Below, in pieces: positions 1-11,290 of a stretch of 64,000 nt of DNA. The notes beneath the pieces are model-generated. The model saw nothing but the letters and a program-made list of their open reading frames with translations. It had not been told where the DNA came from and made no database searches. Both the position numbers and the translations under genes were made by a program. Where the stretch lies: the NCBI GenBank assembly GCA_907163375.1, contig CAJQUW010005778.1, positions 62,001 to 126,000 of the forward strand, written 5' to 3'. Numbering within the stretch: the stretch's first letter is position 1; every line of letters starts with the position of its first letter. Origin of the DNA: Prostheceraeus crozeri. Its lineage: Eukaryota; Platyhelminthes; Polycladida; Euryleptidae.

Positions 1-32
1 CCGCTTTTCTGGATGAAGTATTTGGCAGTCAT

Positions 33-362
33 TCAGGACTTTTTAGTCATATGGGAGCTTTTGTAGTAGATATTGACTGCCGTTGCATAAAATTGCACAC
101 ACTCATGACGGAAGGTCAGAGTTTCCTGATCAGTAATCCGGTTCTCGACAAGAAGACATCGCGTTTTTGTTCCAATCTCCATAGACGTAATGCGTTTTCG
201 ATTATTCTTATCTCGCACATTCAATTTCGCTAGTTCTTGGATAGGTAGTTGCTTCAAATTGGTTGATCCCTCCTCCTCTTTAGCGATGCACTTGTCAGAC
301 ACGAACTTCTGGATTAAAGTAATCAATAATGCACCCATGCACGAATACAGAACGTGAACCAT
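33..362 (-). CDS. Unrecognised small open frame
   Basis: This is an open frame of 109 codons on the minus strand. I do not recognise the family. It starts with a short hydrophobic stretch (about residues 4-20), followed by a charged middle with a basic cluster (KNNRKR) and the phrase SMEIGTKTR. No signal peptide is clear, no splice sites are obvious at its edges, and a decayed LINE fragment lies about 250 bases away. It may be a fragment of a mobile-element protein or chance. Confidence 0.2.
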   Translation of the reverse strand: MVHVLYSCMGALLITLIQKFVSDKCIAKEEEGSTNLKQLPIQELAKLNVRDKNNRKRITSMEIGTKTRCLLVENRITDQETLTFRHECVQFYATAVNIYYKSSHMTKKS

Positions 363-639
363 TGGCTCTCCTTTGAAGCTTCAATATGAACGCTTCGAAG
401 TCCTGTGTGGCGAATGCTACAAAGGACAAATAAGACGGCATCAATTTGTCTTTCAAGAGTGCGACGATTCGCTTGTATCAATACGGTCGCTGAATTTCAC
501 GTTTGAAATTTTTATGATTTGGCAAAATTTGAATGAAATACACTTATATTCGGGAGATGATCAAGAATTCGCAAAATCGCAGGTTAAACAATCAGCCATC
601 TTGAGTTAACTGGGGTGAGTTGCCGTGGGGATTGAAATT

Positions 640-1260
640 TGAGTCCCCACCCCATACCCACAGGAAAACCTGTTTTTTTCTCTTAAAGACAAATATTTCC
701 CATAGTTGCCAGAACTAAGTGCCCTATTCCGTGCATCGGACAAGGCATTGAGGGAAGGGGTGATCCACGGAGGTTCGTTACTTCTCATGCGAACACGCCT
801 TTCTGGGAAGAAAGTGGTGTAAAGGAACCGAGCAAGTCTTTGAAACTCATCAACAGCTTTGTTGACATCACGAAAGCGAAGACAGCATTCATCCCAATCA
901 ACGGACATTAGAGTTTGGCGACACGAAGCAAACGAGGCAGGGGTGAAGGAGCGAAACTTAACTTTACGAACAGTGATAGGCTTAGTAATACTAGGTCTAA
1001 CCAAGATACCACGGTGATCTGAGCGACCGAGTGGGGTCGAAAGAGCTGTCAAATCAAAATGAAACAATTGACCGGAGATAATGACATCGAAGACACCATT
1101 GCCTCTCGTAGGAACACGTACGTACATGTTGATTCTAATAATTAAATTGACAAAAATCAGATATTTTGCGAAGTAAGTCATTGACATCTCCAGATAACAA
1201 AAAACAAGAATACAAATGTTCATCGCAAAGGTCTTGAATGAAGTCGAGCGTGTGATTGGA
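640..1260 (-). pseudogene. LINE endonuclease-to-linker fragment
   Basis: On the minus strand this reads as the end of an apurinic-type (EEP) endonuclease of a non-LTR retrotransposon followed by the linker before the reverse transcriptase. The endonuclease end shows the SDH signature inside LGRSDHRGILV near 1020, and the linker shows PPWITPSLNALSDARNRAL near 720-770. Upstream, around 1140-1255, the reading frame changes: residues resembling HTLDFIQDLCDEHL and LLSGDVNDL sit in another frame. There is therefore at least one frameshift plus stops. No reverse transcriptase follows, so the copy is truncated on both sides. It belongs to a different LINE lineage from the copy at 40.3-42.9 kb, since the linkers do not align well. 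Confidence 0.72.
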
Positions 1261-1878
1261 CCTATACAAAATGGACTTTTCTTTCTTTGCAGTTAGTGTT
1301 CTTTACAATTCAGGAAATTAGCACCTCTTAGAATTAATTCTAGGTGTAATAGACTGCAGTTGTTGCAAAATTCACGAATTTTTAACTAAAATGCATCAAG
1401 CCGCTAGGTTCAAAACTGCAGGAGGCCTAAATATACAAACAGGCCAGCACTTCAAAACGCAATAACTGACACGATTAGTTGTTTAGAAGTATACTTAATA
1501 CCGCAATGTGAGAAAAACGAATTTTACTCTATCATGTCGTAAACATCGTAGATGGCCCATGTCTCCCCACCATGTGGCCCATGCCACCCACCTTAAATTA
1601 AAAAGTCAGAATTTTTTAGCTTTTTACATCTGATTTCCATTTAAGTTTTATGGGTACCTAAGGTGTTAGTTGTTTTCTGGTCTAGAGAAAAGACTACATC
1701 GCTCTGATGGGTCATCTATGTGACTACACCGGAGTGATGGCCCATCTCTCCTCACTTTCCCCTAAGCAACAGGGTGAGTGACAATCACTAAGTAAGTGTG
1801 ATTGGATTGTTCATGTGATATTCTTCAATCATCTTAAAATAGATGTCAGAAGACAGATGATTTTTCACTTAGATTTTA
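1261..1878. other. Non-coding stretch with a repeated GATGGCCCAT word
   Basis: No gene is supported here. Two near copies of GATGGCCCATSTCTCC lie about 185 bases apart, near 1551 and 1736, and may mark an old short repeat. Composition is otherwise ordinary and AT-rich. Confidence 0.4.
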
Positions 1879-2262
1879 CTTTACTCTTGAAGGCTCTGCA
1901 ACTGCTCCAGAACTATTATTCTCTGCATGCCTCTTCTTTTGCTCATGTAAGTATCTCTCTACCTCAAAAAATGAAACAGAAAGATGTGTGAATCAACTGT
2001 TTAATGTAACGTACTTCGGTCAGTTTAGTGTCCAATGCATCTTTTCACTTATAAGACTTATAAGAATTTTGAGGTCAAAGTCAATCAATTGTTTTGATCT
2101 ACATTTCAGACAATGATCTGCCATGGCACTTGAATCAAAATTACTTTTATCTACAGCACGCCTGTGTTCATTAAAATGATGTTTAAAAGGTCGCGAGCTC
2201 TGACCAATATAAAAGTCTTTACAATGGTTGGATGTAAATTTACATCGGTCATCCGAAACGCC
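1879..2262 (-). pseudogene. Penelope-like element relic, GIY-YIG endonuclease
   Basis: The minus strand at 2110-2260 reads CKDFYIGQSSRPFKHHFNEH followed by AVDKSN and MADHCLK. This is the core of a GIY-YIG endonuclease as found at the C-terminus of Penelope-like retroelements: a Y-x-G core, an Arg in the helix, and the EH(R) motif. Downstream the similarity degrades through several stops, and a short open tail (EVERYLHEQKKRHAENN) ends at a stop near 1879. No reverse transcriptase is visible upstream, so only the C-terminal end survives. Two more GIY-YIG relics (7.2-8.0 kb and 12.9-13.4 kb) have different sequences, so several Penelope lineages have been active in this genome. Confidence 0.6.
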
Positions 2263-3039
2263 TAAAGCAAAATGAAGCTATGACATAGGTAGTGTTAAGT
2301 GTATTCATCATTCGACATAATCACCTTTTAAATCGATACATTTCCGCATTTCACATTGACTTTTATATATCAGTTATTGTGAAGTATATCGGACTCGGTC
2401 GGAAAGATCAACCGAGTCCGAAGCCCTGATCTGAGCAACATGTAACACAAAGAGTAATTATTAATTATATATCAAGTACTATAGCTGAATCGACTGTCGC
2501 TTGCACAGATGCCAACGCTTTTAGCTACTTTCAGTGAAAATCCAGAATTTCAAACATGTTGCAATGTCACTTTAAGGTAGTAACGAACGAAAAGTGGCTA
2601 TAAATCAAAAGATGACGGTTGAAATACTTTTTGACCTGCCGACGCGAAACGATTTGAATTTTTCTCGAATCGAATAGAATGTCAAAGCTTCACAGGTCCC
2701 TACTTAAATGACCTGATGATTTGCATGACGCCATCATTTATTAACAAATTTATAAAACCGATTGATTATAGATAATAATAAATCAATGCTGCAAATGAAT
2801 CACGGCTTTTGATTTATGTTGAAATACTCTGAGAATGCATGATTATTCAATGCAGTGAGTTAAAGACTAAGTTTCTGAACTTTTCTTTAGGTAAACGGAC
2901 GAAATACGACAAATTCGTAGTATTAGAAGACAAAACAAGCGAAGAATCATCGTTTATAAAAAATATGATTGTTATTGATAAATTATAAAATATATGACAA
3001 AAAATATCATTATTATTTTACGTGTAATTTAAAAATGCA
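2263..3039. other. Non-coding stretch containing one perfect hairpin
   Basis: No gene is supported. At 2389-2421 there is a perfect 11-bp inverted repeat (TCGGACTCGGT / ACCGAGTCCGA) with an 11-base loop. The rest is AT-rich sequence without visible repeats. Confidence 0.4.
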
Positions 3040-3140
3040 TCTTTTACTAAACGAGTCGCATTTTTCTGCCAAACTAAACCGAACTTGCTCGTGGAACTAT
3101 TCTATACAATTACGCTTTCAAGACAATTACATTCAGTGTA
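3040..3140 (-). pseudogene. Decayed copy of an immunoglobulin-domain exon
   Basis: A 34-base block at 3040-3073 matches 4628-4661 inside the intact Ig exon with 3 mismatches. On the minus strand it reads EKCDSFSKR, against ENCDSFSKR in the intact exon. A second short match (CAGTGTAA) follows at nearly the same distance, about 60 versus 66 bases. The stretch between has stops and has diverged. I infer a relic of a duplicated exon of the same gene, now non-functional and separated from the intact exon by a Tc1-type insertion. Confidence 0.5.
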
Positions 3141-3279
3141 ATATACTCGTGCCCCAAGAAAAAAACGAGGACACCAGAAGAAGTCCTCTTTATTGACAAA
3201 TCAAAACACTCATGCCTACACTGTTGTAACCGGTTCGGGACACTATTCAGCAGGTCGAAATCACTGTCAATAAAATCAA

Positions 3280-4140
3280 CGCTTTAACGCTGGTGGAATG
3301 GCTATCGGTTAGACGGGCACGTTCAACGTAGGCAGGGAAGCGGGCGACCGCGATTGACATCTGCACAAGATCGAAAGTTGGTGGTGAATATAAAGAAGAA
3401 CAGATTTTCTCTAGTGTCTCGCCTCTCTAGAGAAAGGGAACGTGAATGCGTTATCTCTATCTCTCTGCGAACTACGAACGGCCACAAGATGTGCTGTGAT
3501 GACTGGAATTCCTGTGCGTCGACCATTCCTGTCACCCATTGACAGGAAGACGCGGATTCCGTTGTCTCCAATTCACAAGCGTCGTCGGAAGCAGTGGTGT
3601 CTTGATCATCTCAGTTGGAGTTCAAAATGGGATGGAGTTCTGTGGACAGACGAAAGCCGATTTTGCCAATGGACGAGAGAGAGAGAGAGAGAGTTCGGTG
3701 AATGGCAAATGAGAGGTACGCAGCGGACTGCATTTGTGAGCACAATAGGTATCATGGCGGCTATGTGATGATTTGGAGTGGAATATGTAGGAACGGGAGA
3801 ACAACGGCAATCTCAACTCCGTAGGATATGTCTCCACCTTACGTTGCACACATCGTTACGGAGACGTTGGAGCAATCATCCGCTGTTGCAATGGCCAGCG
3901 TGCAGTCCAGACCTGTCCGCAAATGAACACCTGTGGGATGTGATGGGACGAGGACTCTATCACGAAGATCAACCAAGTCCTCCAACAATTTTTAGAACAC
4001 TTGCGCAGCGACTGGTGGACGAGTGAAACACGATACCTCAAACTGTCATTCACGACCTTCTGAGGAGTGTCCCGAACCGGTTGCGTTAGGTGGCCACACA
4101 TCTTTTTAAACGTTTAATTCGTTAATAAAGATGACTTCAT
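3280..4140 (+). pseudogene. Tc1/mariner transposase relic
   Basis: In order, the plus strand shows a helix-turn-helix linker (RRQGSGRPRLTSAQDRK, near 3330-3375), the first catalytic Asp in VLWTDESRFCQW (near 3635-3675), a GGYVMIWSG-like strand (near 3755-3785), and the last motif WPACSPDLSANEHLWDVMGR (near 3890-3955). The C-terminal helix follows (IPQTVIHDLLRS, near 4030-4070). The middle catalytic block is missing, so there is an internal deletion as well as several frame changes. The family is Tc1-like DD34E, judging by the PDL-x-x-x-EH motif, and intact transposases of this family are about 340 residues. A (GA)n microsatellite has expanded inside the coding part. I could not pair terminal inverted repeats. 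Confidence 0.75.
3673..3692. repeat. (GA)n microsatellite inside Tc1 relic
   Basis: About nine GA units lie within the transposase relic just after the first catalytic Asp. They encode an artificial Arg-Glu run. The tract probably expanded after the element died. Confidence 0.8.
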
Positions 4141-4486
4141 CTCTTTTTTTCAATATTTTTGGCCGCGACTAAACGTAAAATATACAGATTTTTGTTTAAA
4201 TGTTTCATCTGTTTTAAATGAAGAAGTGTGTCCTCAGGCAATCAGTGCAGTTCCGGCTGTTTTCAAGACACTCATCCAACATTCTTAAGGCGGGACCACG
4301 ATAACTGCTAAAACATAATTATGATTACCATCAAAAAGCTTACATTTCATTATTGAAATTACTACTTAAGCATATGACATCTCATTACTGAAAATACTGC
4401 TGAAACATGATATTTCATTACCCGAAAACGGTGCATCAACAAGGGGAAATGTACATAAGAATTGAAAACATAAAATGCGAACTCAC

Positions 4487-4798
4487 CTACTACGGTTAGT
4501 ATCAGCTGAGAATAATTCATTCCGTAGTAACAAGACCAGTTTCCCCTATCATCCCAACGAACAGGTTCTATGATAAAGTCATAGTAAGGAGGATCTTTTG
4601 ATTTACCGGCTGGACATTCAGCCTTATATCTTTTACTAAATGAGTCGCAGTTTTCTCCCAACATTTTTTTGGAATGCATCCAGTTCGTCTTCAAGTTTCG
4701 TTCTACCCCCGTTTCAACCGAACAACGCAGTGTAACTTTTCCACCAATAATCACTGTTGTTGATGGTTTTGCTGTCAAGTTGAGGTTGGATGCCGACA
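4487..4798 (-). CDS. Host exon encoding one immunoglobulin-like domain
   Basis: This is a 312-base exon on the minus strand. The acceptor is a pyrimidine-rich tract ending TTTCAG just above 4798, and the donor is GTGAGT starting at 4486. Both flanking introns are phase 1, the usual arrangement for shuffled Ig-domain exons. The product shows the B-strand Cys (VTLRCSV), the C-strand Trp (KTNWMH), and the F-strand signature DDRGNWSCYYG, so the core disulphide and Trp are present. Two extra cysteines (CDSFSKRYKAEC) in the middle could form a second disulphide. This would be an extracellular recognition or adhesion module of a membrane or secreted protein. Other exons are not identified, so the parent gene is unknown. 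A decayed sister exon lies at 3040-3140. Confidence 0.75.
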
Positions 4799-5834
4799 CT
4801 GAAAGTAAACAAAACGTAGGTTGAGGTGTGGACAAAATATTAGAATGTGTGTAAGCATCACTCTACCCGTATGATTGTAAAATGGCATTTAAGTACGATT
4901 CATTTGACATAATCAGTTAGTTGTCGTACATAAACAGCTCGGTTATTAAAACCCCTATCAGACCACGGTTTTCGGACGCCTGTGTTGGCCATGTGCCTAC
5001 ATTTTGTCAACAACACCTATTTCTTCAGAAATTGACCATTTATGACGTACTCTGCATGTCCTATTGAATGAATGCTCATGATAGATTATAATAAATGCTG
5101 ATACATTGAATGAATATGCTAACATACCATTAGAAAATCTGGGAATAGGCCAGGTGTTTATTTTGATAGGAAATATGAAGAATGTACGAACTAGAAAAAT
5201 TGTAGCAAACTCCGATAAATATTTCATTGACCACCGGTCAATATCATCAGGGAGTATAAAATATATGCTTATAAGCTTGGTAGAGTGGTACATGGACCAA
5301 TGGGAAGTTGGTGCACGAAAACAAGTTACTGGGACGAACTGAATAACCTGTGCGGCATGATGATATTGGCGGCTACGCAGGTAGCTGAAGATAGGAGCTG
5401 ATGGAAAACCATGATGCGGAGGGCAACAGCTGGTCGCGACCGACCAATCCATCAATGAAGATGTTGGATAAACGATTTGCTTTGATCAGTTATCGCATTA
5501 TAAAGTAAAGGAAGTATTGGGAATATGTCTGATTGGATTGAGAAATTAAGTCATGCTGTATACAACTCAAATAGAGCCTTTTGAAGATACATGAAAATTA
5601 CAAATAGTCTGCTAGAATCTCAGCTATATATTGAACAGAAAAAAACAGTAGCTCCTCATCGAAATAAATGAATACACCGAAAACAACATTTTGACTTGGG
5701 ATGCATTAATTGTAGCATATAACTGACAGTATAATATTATAAATCTGTTGTAAGTAGTGTTAACATGTTATTGATATTATTCATATGATATGTGCTATTT
5801 ATCAACGGATGCGTGTAAAGCTGTGGTGTGTACT
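4799..5834. other. Probable intron or intergenic DNA
   Basis: No further exon of the Ig gene could be recognised upstream of 4798. An open frame of 152 codons on the minus strand (4997-5455) has no recognisable family. Part of it (5190-5255) resembles 13446-13490 on the plus strand, sharing CCGGTGGTCAATG and the residues LPD..RWSM, so it may be a piece of a dispersed repeat. Confidence 0.35.
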
Positions 5835-6105
5835 AGTATTCTTTCTCGAATTGATTATAGTAATTCAATTCTATACAACCTCATTTTCCTATGCTGCACC
5901 CGTATTGTGGAATTCCTTACCAAGAGACGTGAGGAACTCTGCATCCCTGCACTCCTTTGAAGGATCTTTGAAGACATTTTATTTCTTGCAATCGCCGGCG
6001 TGTTGATCTTTTTACATGTAATGTTGTATGATTTTTTTGCGCCATAGGCTCACCCAGTAATGGCGCTCTATACATATGCAGTTGTTATTATAATTACATA
6101 TATGA
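5835..6105 (+). pseudogene. LINE 3' end, internally deleted
   Basis: The C-terminal tail of a CR1/L2-type LINE ORF2 is visible: a block SILSRIDYSNSILYN near 5835-5880, directly followed in another frame by FSYAAPVLWNSLPRDVRNSA (5885-5950) and a stop at about 6006. A long stretch that normally separates these blocks is absent. The 3' region (GCGCCATAGG... TAATGGCGCTCTATA) and a weak ATTATAATTA tail at 6080-6105 fit this class, which ends in short A/T repeats instead of poly(A). It is a dead 5'-truncated copy. Confidence 0.72.
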
Positions 6106-7180
6106 AGATACATTCGTAGATGAATGAGCATGATAACCATAACTTCATTTTGTACTTTGTCAATGGTTTATAAGTCAATTGAATTTATTAAGATGCCTAT
6201 ACTAAACTTGTAAGAAATTGACAAAAAAGCTTGATTTTCAAAGAGTACTGTACTTTGAATAAGGCCTGAAAATCGAATTTTTGACGTTCCCATTGGCCAA
6301 ATTTGAAAAAATTGGGATGTTATCAGAAATACTACAAGTCACGCAAAACTAGAATCGTAGCCATTATAGTTTGGAGCAATATCAAAAAATGACTAGTTAA
6401 GGTCCTGGATCCCCCTGGGTAAAAGAGGGTTAAGCCTTATTATGTTATGAGAATAGAAGCAATAAATCAAATCAAGTTCGATTTATAAAAAGCTTTTATC
6501 TTAATTATCTTGTTTCAAGATGGCAAGACGTTGCGGTTTAAAAGTAGATGAGAATCATCAAAAATTCATGTGTAAAGAGGCCTTCGGTCATTTGTAGCCG
6601 ACTTTATCTTCGATTTCATCGACAACACAGAACAGAGATCATAAGATCACTTGCTTCCTTTCCTTCGAACTCTAGGATTTCCATCATTTGTATAGAGATA
6701 TCATTTTGTTTATCTCTCTATTCTACCCCCATGCATGAATTTTGAATTATGTCTCCCTATAAAATTCTTCCTTCTGATAATGACCAAAGAGCTGGTCGAA
6801 ATACGAGTATATAAAGGTTTATAACAACAAAAAATATTTTACAATACTTGGGTTCCTAACTTAGATGTACAACAAAAATTCAATTTACGCAGCACTTCCA
6901 CTTTTTACCCCATTTACGCAGAAAAATCGCGATTTGCGCAGCCATAGGACGACTGGTTACGATTTCCTTTATCAATGGGTTGATGTAAAACAGGGTAAAA
7001 TCATTTTTATGTTAGATGAAATGAATTGAACACAGCTAAAATGGCGTCAGATAGCAATGTACAGATGAGAGAGAAAAAGGACAGACATGCAATTGCGTAG
7101 TTTGAATCCGATGACATAGCTATAGATTCAACAAAAGTGGAAAGGAACATTCTCTATTGCTAAGTAAATTATCATTGTTT
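6106..7180. other. No recognisable gene
   Basis: The stretch is AT-rich, with short open frames that show no family signature. A cluster of TTTACGCAG words lies near 6885-6935. Nothing else stands out. Confidence 0.4.
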
Positions 7181-8000
7181 TTAGTGAGAATCGATTCGAG
7201 AATCTTGCGATTGTTGGTGGACGCGATGACTTTAAATTCTTTCCCTCCAACATGTGTGGATGAACCGATATTTCAGTGGGCACTGGGCACCCCTTGATGT
7301 GCTCTGTGATGCGACTAATGAAATGTCTAGAAGTCTCCCCGATATAGACACATTCACATTATCCACAGGTGTACGCATATGCACATTTTGATTTCAGGTC
7401 GGAGGGAATAATATCTTTGTTTCTAAAGAACATGCTGGTCTCCAACGTTTGAAAGACCGCTCTGGTTTTTATACTGCTGGTCAACACTTCGTTTAATTTA
7501 TGTATTCTGCTTTTCAGAACTGGCGCCTTCTCACGAACAAAAGGAAATAGCCAATTGATTATTCTTAAATTTTCAGGTCTAGCTTCTTTTTCAACTACAA
7601 ACTGATCATCAACTTTAGTTTTAACTTTGTCAATGGTATGTTCATCATACCCATTATCAATAAAAATTAACTTGATTTTCAAGCAAGAATTTTGATAAAT
7701 CTCAGAATTTGACGAAGTGCGCCTAGCGCGATAAAACAGCGAACGCATGGCAACCAATTTGTACTATATTGGAGCGTGAGAGCAACTAATAATGTAAACC
7801 TCAGTATTTGTCTCCTTTTGATACCAAGAAGTAACAAAGTGACTAAGTGATTGTCTTCACGTTTAATCATGATATCAAGGAAACAAATACCTAAGTTGTC
7901 TTTCTCATTTTCCAATTGTAAATTTGATGTCATTATCCAACGTGTTTATAAATTCAAAGAACTTTTTGGCAGCATCAGGAGTCTTGAATATTGAATATTT
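7180..8000 (-). pseudogene. Penelope-like element relic, RT end plus GIY-YIG
   Basis: From high to low coordinates on the minus strand, the order is a reverse-transcriptase block (AAKKFFEFINTLDNDIKFTI, then ICFLDIMIKREDNHL, near 7850-8000), the connector typical of Penelope RT (LPFVREKAPVLKSRIHKLN, near 7490-7550), and then the endonuclease start CECVYIGETSRHFISRITEH (near 7280-7350). The domain order RT then GIY-YIG is the hallmark of EN-containing Penelope-like elements. There are several frame changes and stops, including one just before the GIY-YIG core, and the N-terminal RT motifs are missing. Confidence 0.75.
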
Positions 8001-9125
8001 CAAAATTAGTTCAAAATATAATAATAATATTAGTTATACAATAATCAATCATTATCATTAGTTAGCGAACAAAATAGAGCACAAACATGACATCAACCCT
8101 CAGAGTTTTGATAGGACCCACTGGAACCCGGAGCAATGTCTTTCTATTTTGCATTTATCATTGATGATATATCAATGGTTCATACTCATGCAAAATGATC
8201 ATTTTTTACAATGATTCCTTATGCAACTTTTCATGTCAGTTGAATTACTAGAAGTATGATAGATAGCCAAAGGGGTCGATTGGACCCGCGCTTAGGTCTC
8301 TCGTGTGGAATTTCTTTTCCAAAAAATCATCTACAATTACATTGAGACTGATTTTAAGCATGTCTGCGTGAATGCATTATCTTAGTGAGAAATTCACTCA
8401 TTTACTGTTTATATTATCATGATCATGCATGTTGTGCTAGAAGACCGCGAATGAAAGCCTGTTGCTTTTGCGAGTGATCGCATGTGAATGGCTGGTCTAC
8501 ATGCAGATGAAGGTTATCATATCCACAGCTGGGCGTTAAAGACAGACTATAGACTGTTGATCAAGTTTTCCCTCCACATATTAATGAATTTGAGATATTC
8601 ACAGGTGTTTCGAGAAACGTTTTATGAGCTTGAAGCCGTTTCGGTTACTGACGAATCATTCATCACTGATAATGAATTTCCAGATTGTAAAGTGATTTCG
8701 TTTATGATTTAATGTTCCAAAACAGTTATCGAACATAAAGAGTAAATCATTATCTCAAAATGACATCTTTGTCAGTAAAGATATATTGGCAGCATGAGAG
8801 TTATTCAGAATCAGGTAAACATGTCATCGATGACAAATAATGTGATACATTTATGATAGAATTTACGATATACAATTGTTAAAACGCTTAAGGGCCGTTA
8901 AAGAATTACGCAATTGCTATATTAGAAATGTTGGTCCCCCTCCCCCATAATCGGTTCTGTGATCGCCATTGACCCTCCCCTAAACGACACTGATTACGTA
9001 ATTGCCGGTCCATCCCCTCCATAGAAGATCGATTTTTCACTCTTTTAGCTGCGATTGCAACCTCGAGGCGTGTACATCTCTTGTTCGTTTGAAAGGCCGA
9101 TTTTGCGTACATGCGTGCTCACAAG
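8001..9125. other. No recognisable gene
   Basis: An unassigned open frame of 74 codons on the plus strand (8488-8712) has no family signature. Near 8935-9015 there is a C-rich patch with repeated CCCTCCCC words. I see no other structure. Confidence 0.35.
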
Positions 9126-9185
9126 CCAGCTCGTGTTTCCTGTTCATACCTGGATTCTTAGTCCCGAACAGGAAACACGAGCTGG
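9126..9185. repeat. Perfect 20-bp inverted repeat with 20-base loop
   Basis: Arms 9126-9145 (CCAGCTCGTGTTTCCTGTTC) and 9166-9185 are exact reverse complements around a 20-base loop. The symmetry makes open frames on both strands look alike here; I do not regard those as genes. Confidence 0.9.
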
Positions 9186-9375
9186 TAGGTTGACGGATGC
9201 CGGCAACTAAGTGATTGATTCGAACAGTATTAGAACCACTCCACATTTGCACAATCGTCACTTGTTTTTTCTGGCACTGAGACTGCATGTGTCAATCACG
9301 AAACATAAACATAACGTGCATTACGCAGCTGAATACAATTTTATGTCGCAAGGTAGGATTGTAGCATCACATTGT

Positions 9376-9405
9376 ATAATAGGCCTACTGTCACTGTAGG
9401 CCTAC
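9376..9405. repeat. Short hairpin built on TAGGCCTA
   Basis: AGGCCTAC and GTAGGCCT pair around a 7-base loop (9381-9403), just past the end of the LINE open frame on the minus strand. Confidence 0.7.
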
Positions 9406-10278
9406 TTAATTAAGCTTCTGAACGAAATGAGAAGATTTAGCAAAAGACAGGAGGCAGAGATTTTGTGAGTAACAAAATAGACAGGTCATGATTGCTCGAA
9501 CGAGAACAGGCATTGCACAACATGACACTCTAGAACAAGGAAGAATTCGGTGTTGTCTTGATTTGCGGCAGTGTGAGTCTTTAACTTCGATTAGAGACAA
9601 AAGGTAGGTGGGAAGAATGTGTCGGTTTTTCAAAACGAAATGTCTGACAAGTCCCTGTGCCAACATGCTTCTTAGATCTGAAATATCCAACATCGAGCAC
9701 CTATTACAATAGCAAACATCAAACCCATGTACTATGAAAAAAGCTCTTTTGCAGAAACGCGACAATTTGTGATCAAGAGTAGGGTTGCACTGGATAGTGA
9801 AAATTTTGCTATCCGACATCCGGTAGCGAACGGTGATCTATGAAAACTTTGCATATTCATTGACAGTTAATTGATATAAAACAAATTTCATTATATTATA
9901 GTCTCGATGTATTAAATTAGTGCGGTAATGGAAGATTGCGTAGTTGTCACCGTAAAATCAGTGTCGACGGGGAACTTTACCTAATTATGAATTTGTGATG
10001 GCAGAACCAATAACATTAGAGATACACATTATATGTGAATTCGGGTACATAGAAAGGGCTAAAAAAACATAGATTAATAGACTTATCTTTCTACATGTCA
10101 TTTAAAACTTGACAGTTATGAATATGAATATTGTGCCTCATAAATCAATCATATTATTCCTACAGAAATGCATGCTACATGCTTATCAGGGCACCCACAG
10201 AGGTTCAATCATAAAATCGCGCAGGACCTCAAAATAAGCGCAGGGGTCTAATCGTCATGATGCAGTAGAAAACTGGGC

Positions 10279-10366
10279 ACTATCGCAATTTACAGGTCCC
10301 ATGTTTCACTCTATCACAATTTACAGATCCCATGTTTCACTCCATCGCAATTTACGGGCCCAATCA
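10279..10366. repeat. Tandem repeat, about 31-bp unit
   Basis: Nearly three copies of a unit containing ATCRCAATTTACRGRYCCCA lie just inside the left end of hAT-2. They probably belong to its subterminal region. Confidence 0.7.
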
Positions 10367-10679
10367 ATGACAATTAAAAATATTGACAAATCCACACACG
10401 AATGTGACTGTTCCCCCCCGGTCGACGATGAATATGTACAGTCATGTCCGTAAACCGGTAGATAATTTTACGATTACGAAAACCTGTGAATATAGCTACA
10501 GTACACTTATTCTTCATCAAATAAAATGATGACACTTTTCAAAAACGGATAATCAAGAAATGGTCATGAAGATAAACAATCAAACAGTAAAAAGCAGTGC
10601 TCAAAAACTGTTCATCTTCTCTGGAACTTCGGCAGGGTAGCCTTCTCGAAACTCATAGCTCGTTTCACAGCACTTGTGA

Positions 10680-11290
10680 TCAGCTCTTTCTCGCTCTCCT
10701 CTCACAATAGCTTTTCCTGTTTCGCAACATTTTGCTAGACTTTTCATGGCATTTGGTAGCGGCCTTCAACATTTCTTGTGCCACTGAGATCTTCTTTTGC
10801 GCATACTCTCTCTCCTTATCCAAGGACTCCAATGACCTTCCTTCATTTTTCCTCAATTCATCCATGCATTTCTTTTTGTGCAGCTTCAATGACAGCTTTT
10901 TCTGACGAGACACGGGCCTTTTTCTCTTTCTTCCAATTCTCGCTTTTGCCTCTCACTTTTCAAGCGTTTCTCATAAGCATGTCGAACATCAAAACATTTT
11001 TTCAAAAGTGATTTTGTGATTGACATTATCTCTGGAAGCCATTCAAAGGCATATATAACAAACTTTGTTACTACAAGAGAATGAATTGTCAGCTCTTTCA
11101 AACATGATCGGTCTGCAGCTACAACTTTGACCACCTGCTTGAGAATACGCTCGCTGTCTGCATCGTCATGTGGCATACCCAGATCGACGGTTGCAAGCTC
11201 AGTTAGGCACGGATACTTTCCACCAAACTTTATCCAAAATTTCATCAAATCCATCGAATCTTCGCTCGCTATGGCCTTCCCCACTTTCCT
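10680..11290 (-). pseudogene. hAT transposase C-terminus with coiled-coil tail
   Basis: The minus-strand frame at 10886-11284 contains the hAT dimerisation signature: KFWIKFGGKYPCLTELATVD followed by PHDDADSERIL. This corresponds to the W-x-x-YP-x-L-x-x-LA... SS-x-SER motif that closes hAT transposases. After it comes a Lys/Glu/Arg-rich helical tail; from about 10913 the coiled coil continues in another frame down to 10680, so at least one frameshift is present. The N-terminal BED finger and the catalytic DDE core are absent. The coiled-coil extension beyond the hAT signature is unusual for this superfamily and may be family-specific. Confidence 0.7.

Noticed and set aside
2389-2421. Hairpin considered as a Penelope hammerhead ribozyme
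   Set aside because: The conserved CTGATGA and GAAA core elements are not in the right arrangement; only a simple inverted repeat is present.
8906-9288. Overlapping frames on both strands around the 20-bp hairpin
   Set aside because: Their similarity to each other is caused by the palindrome, and no family signature is present.
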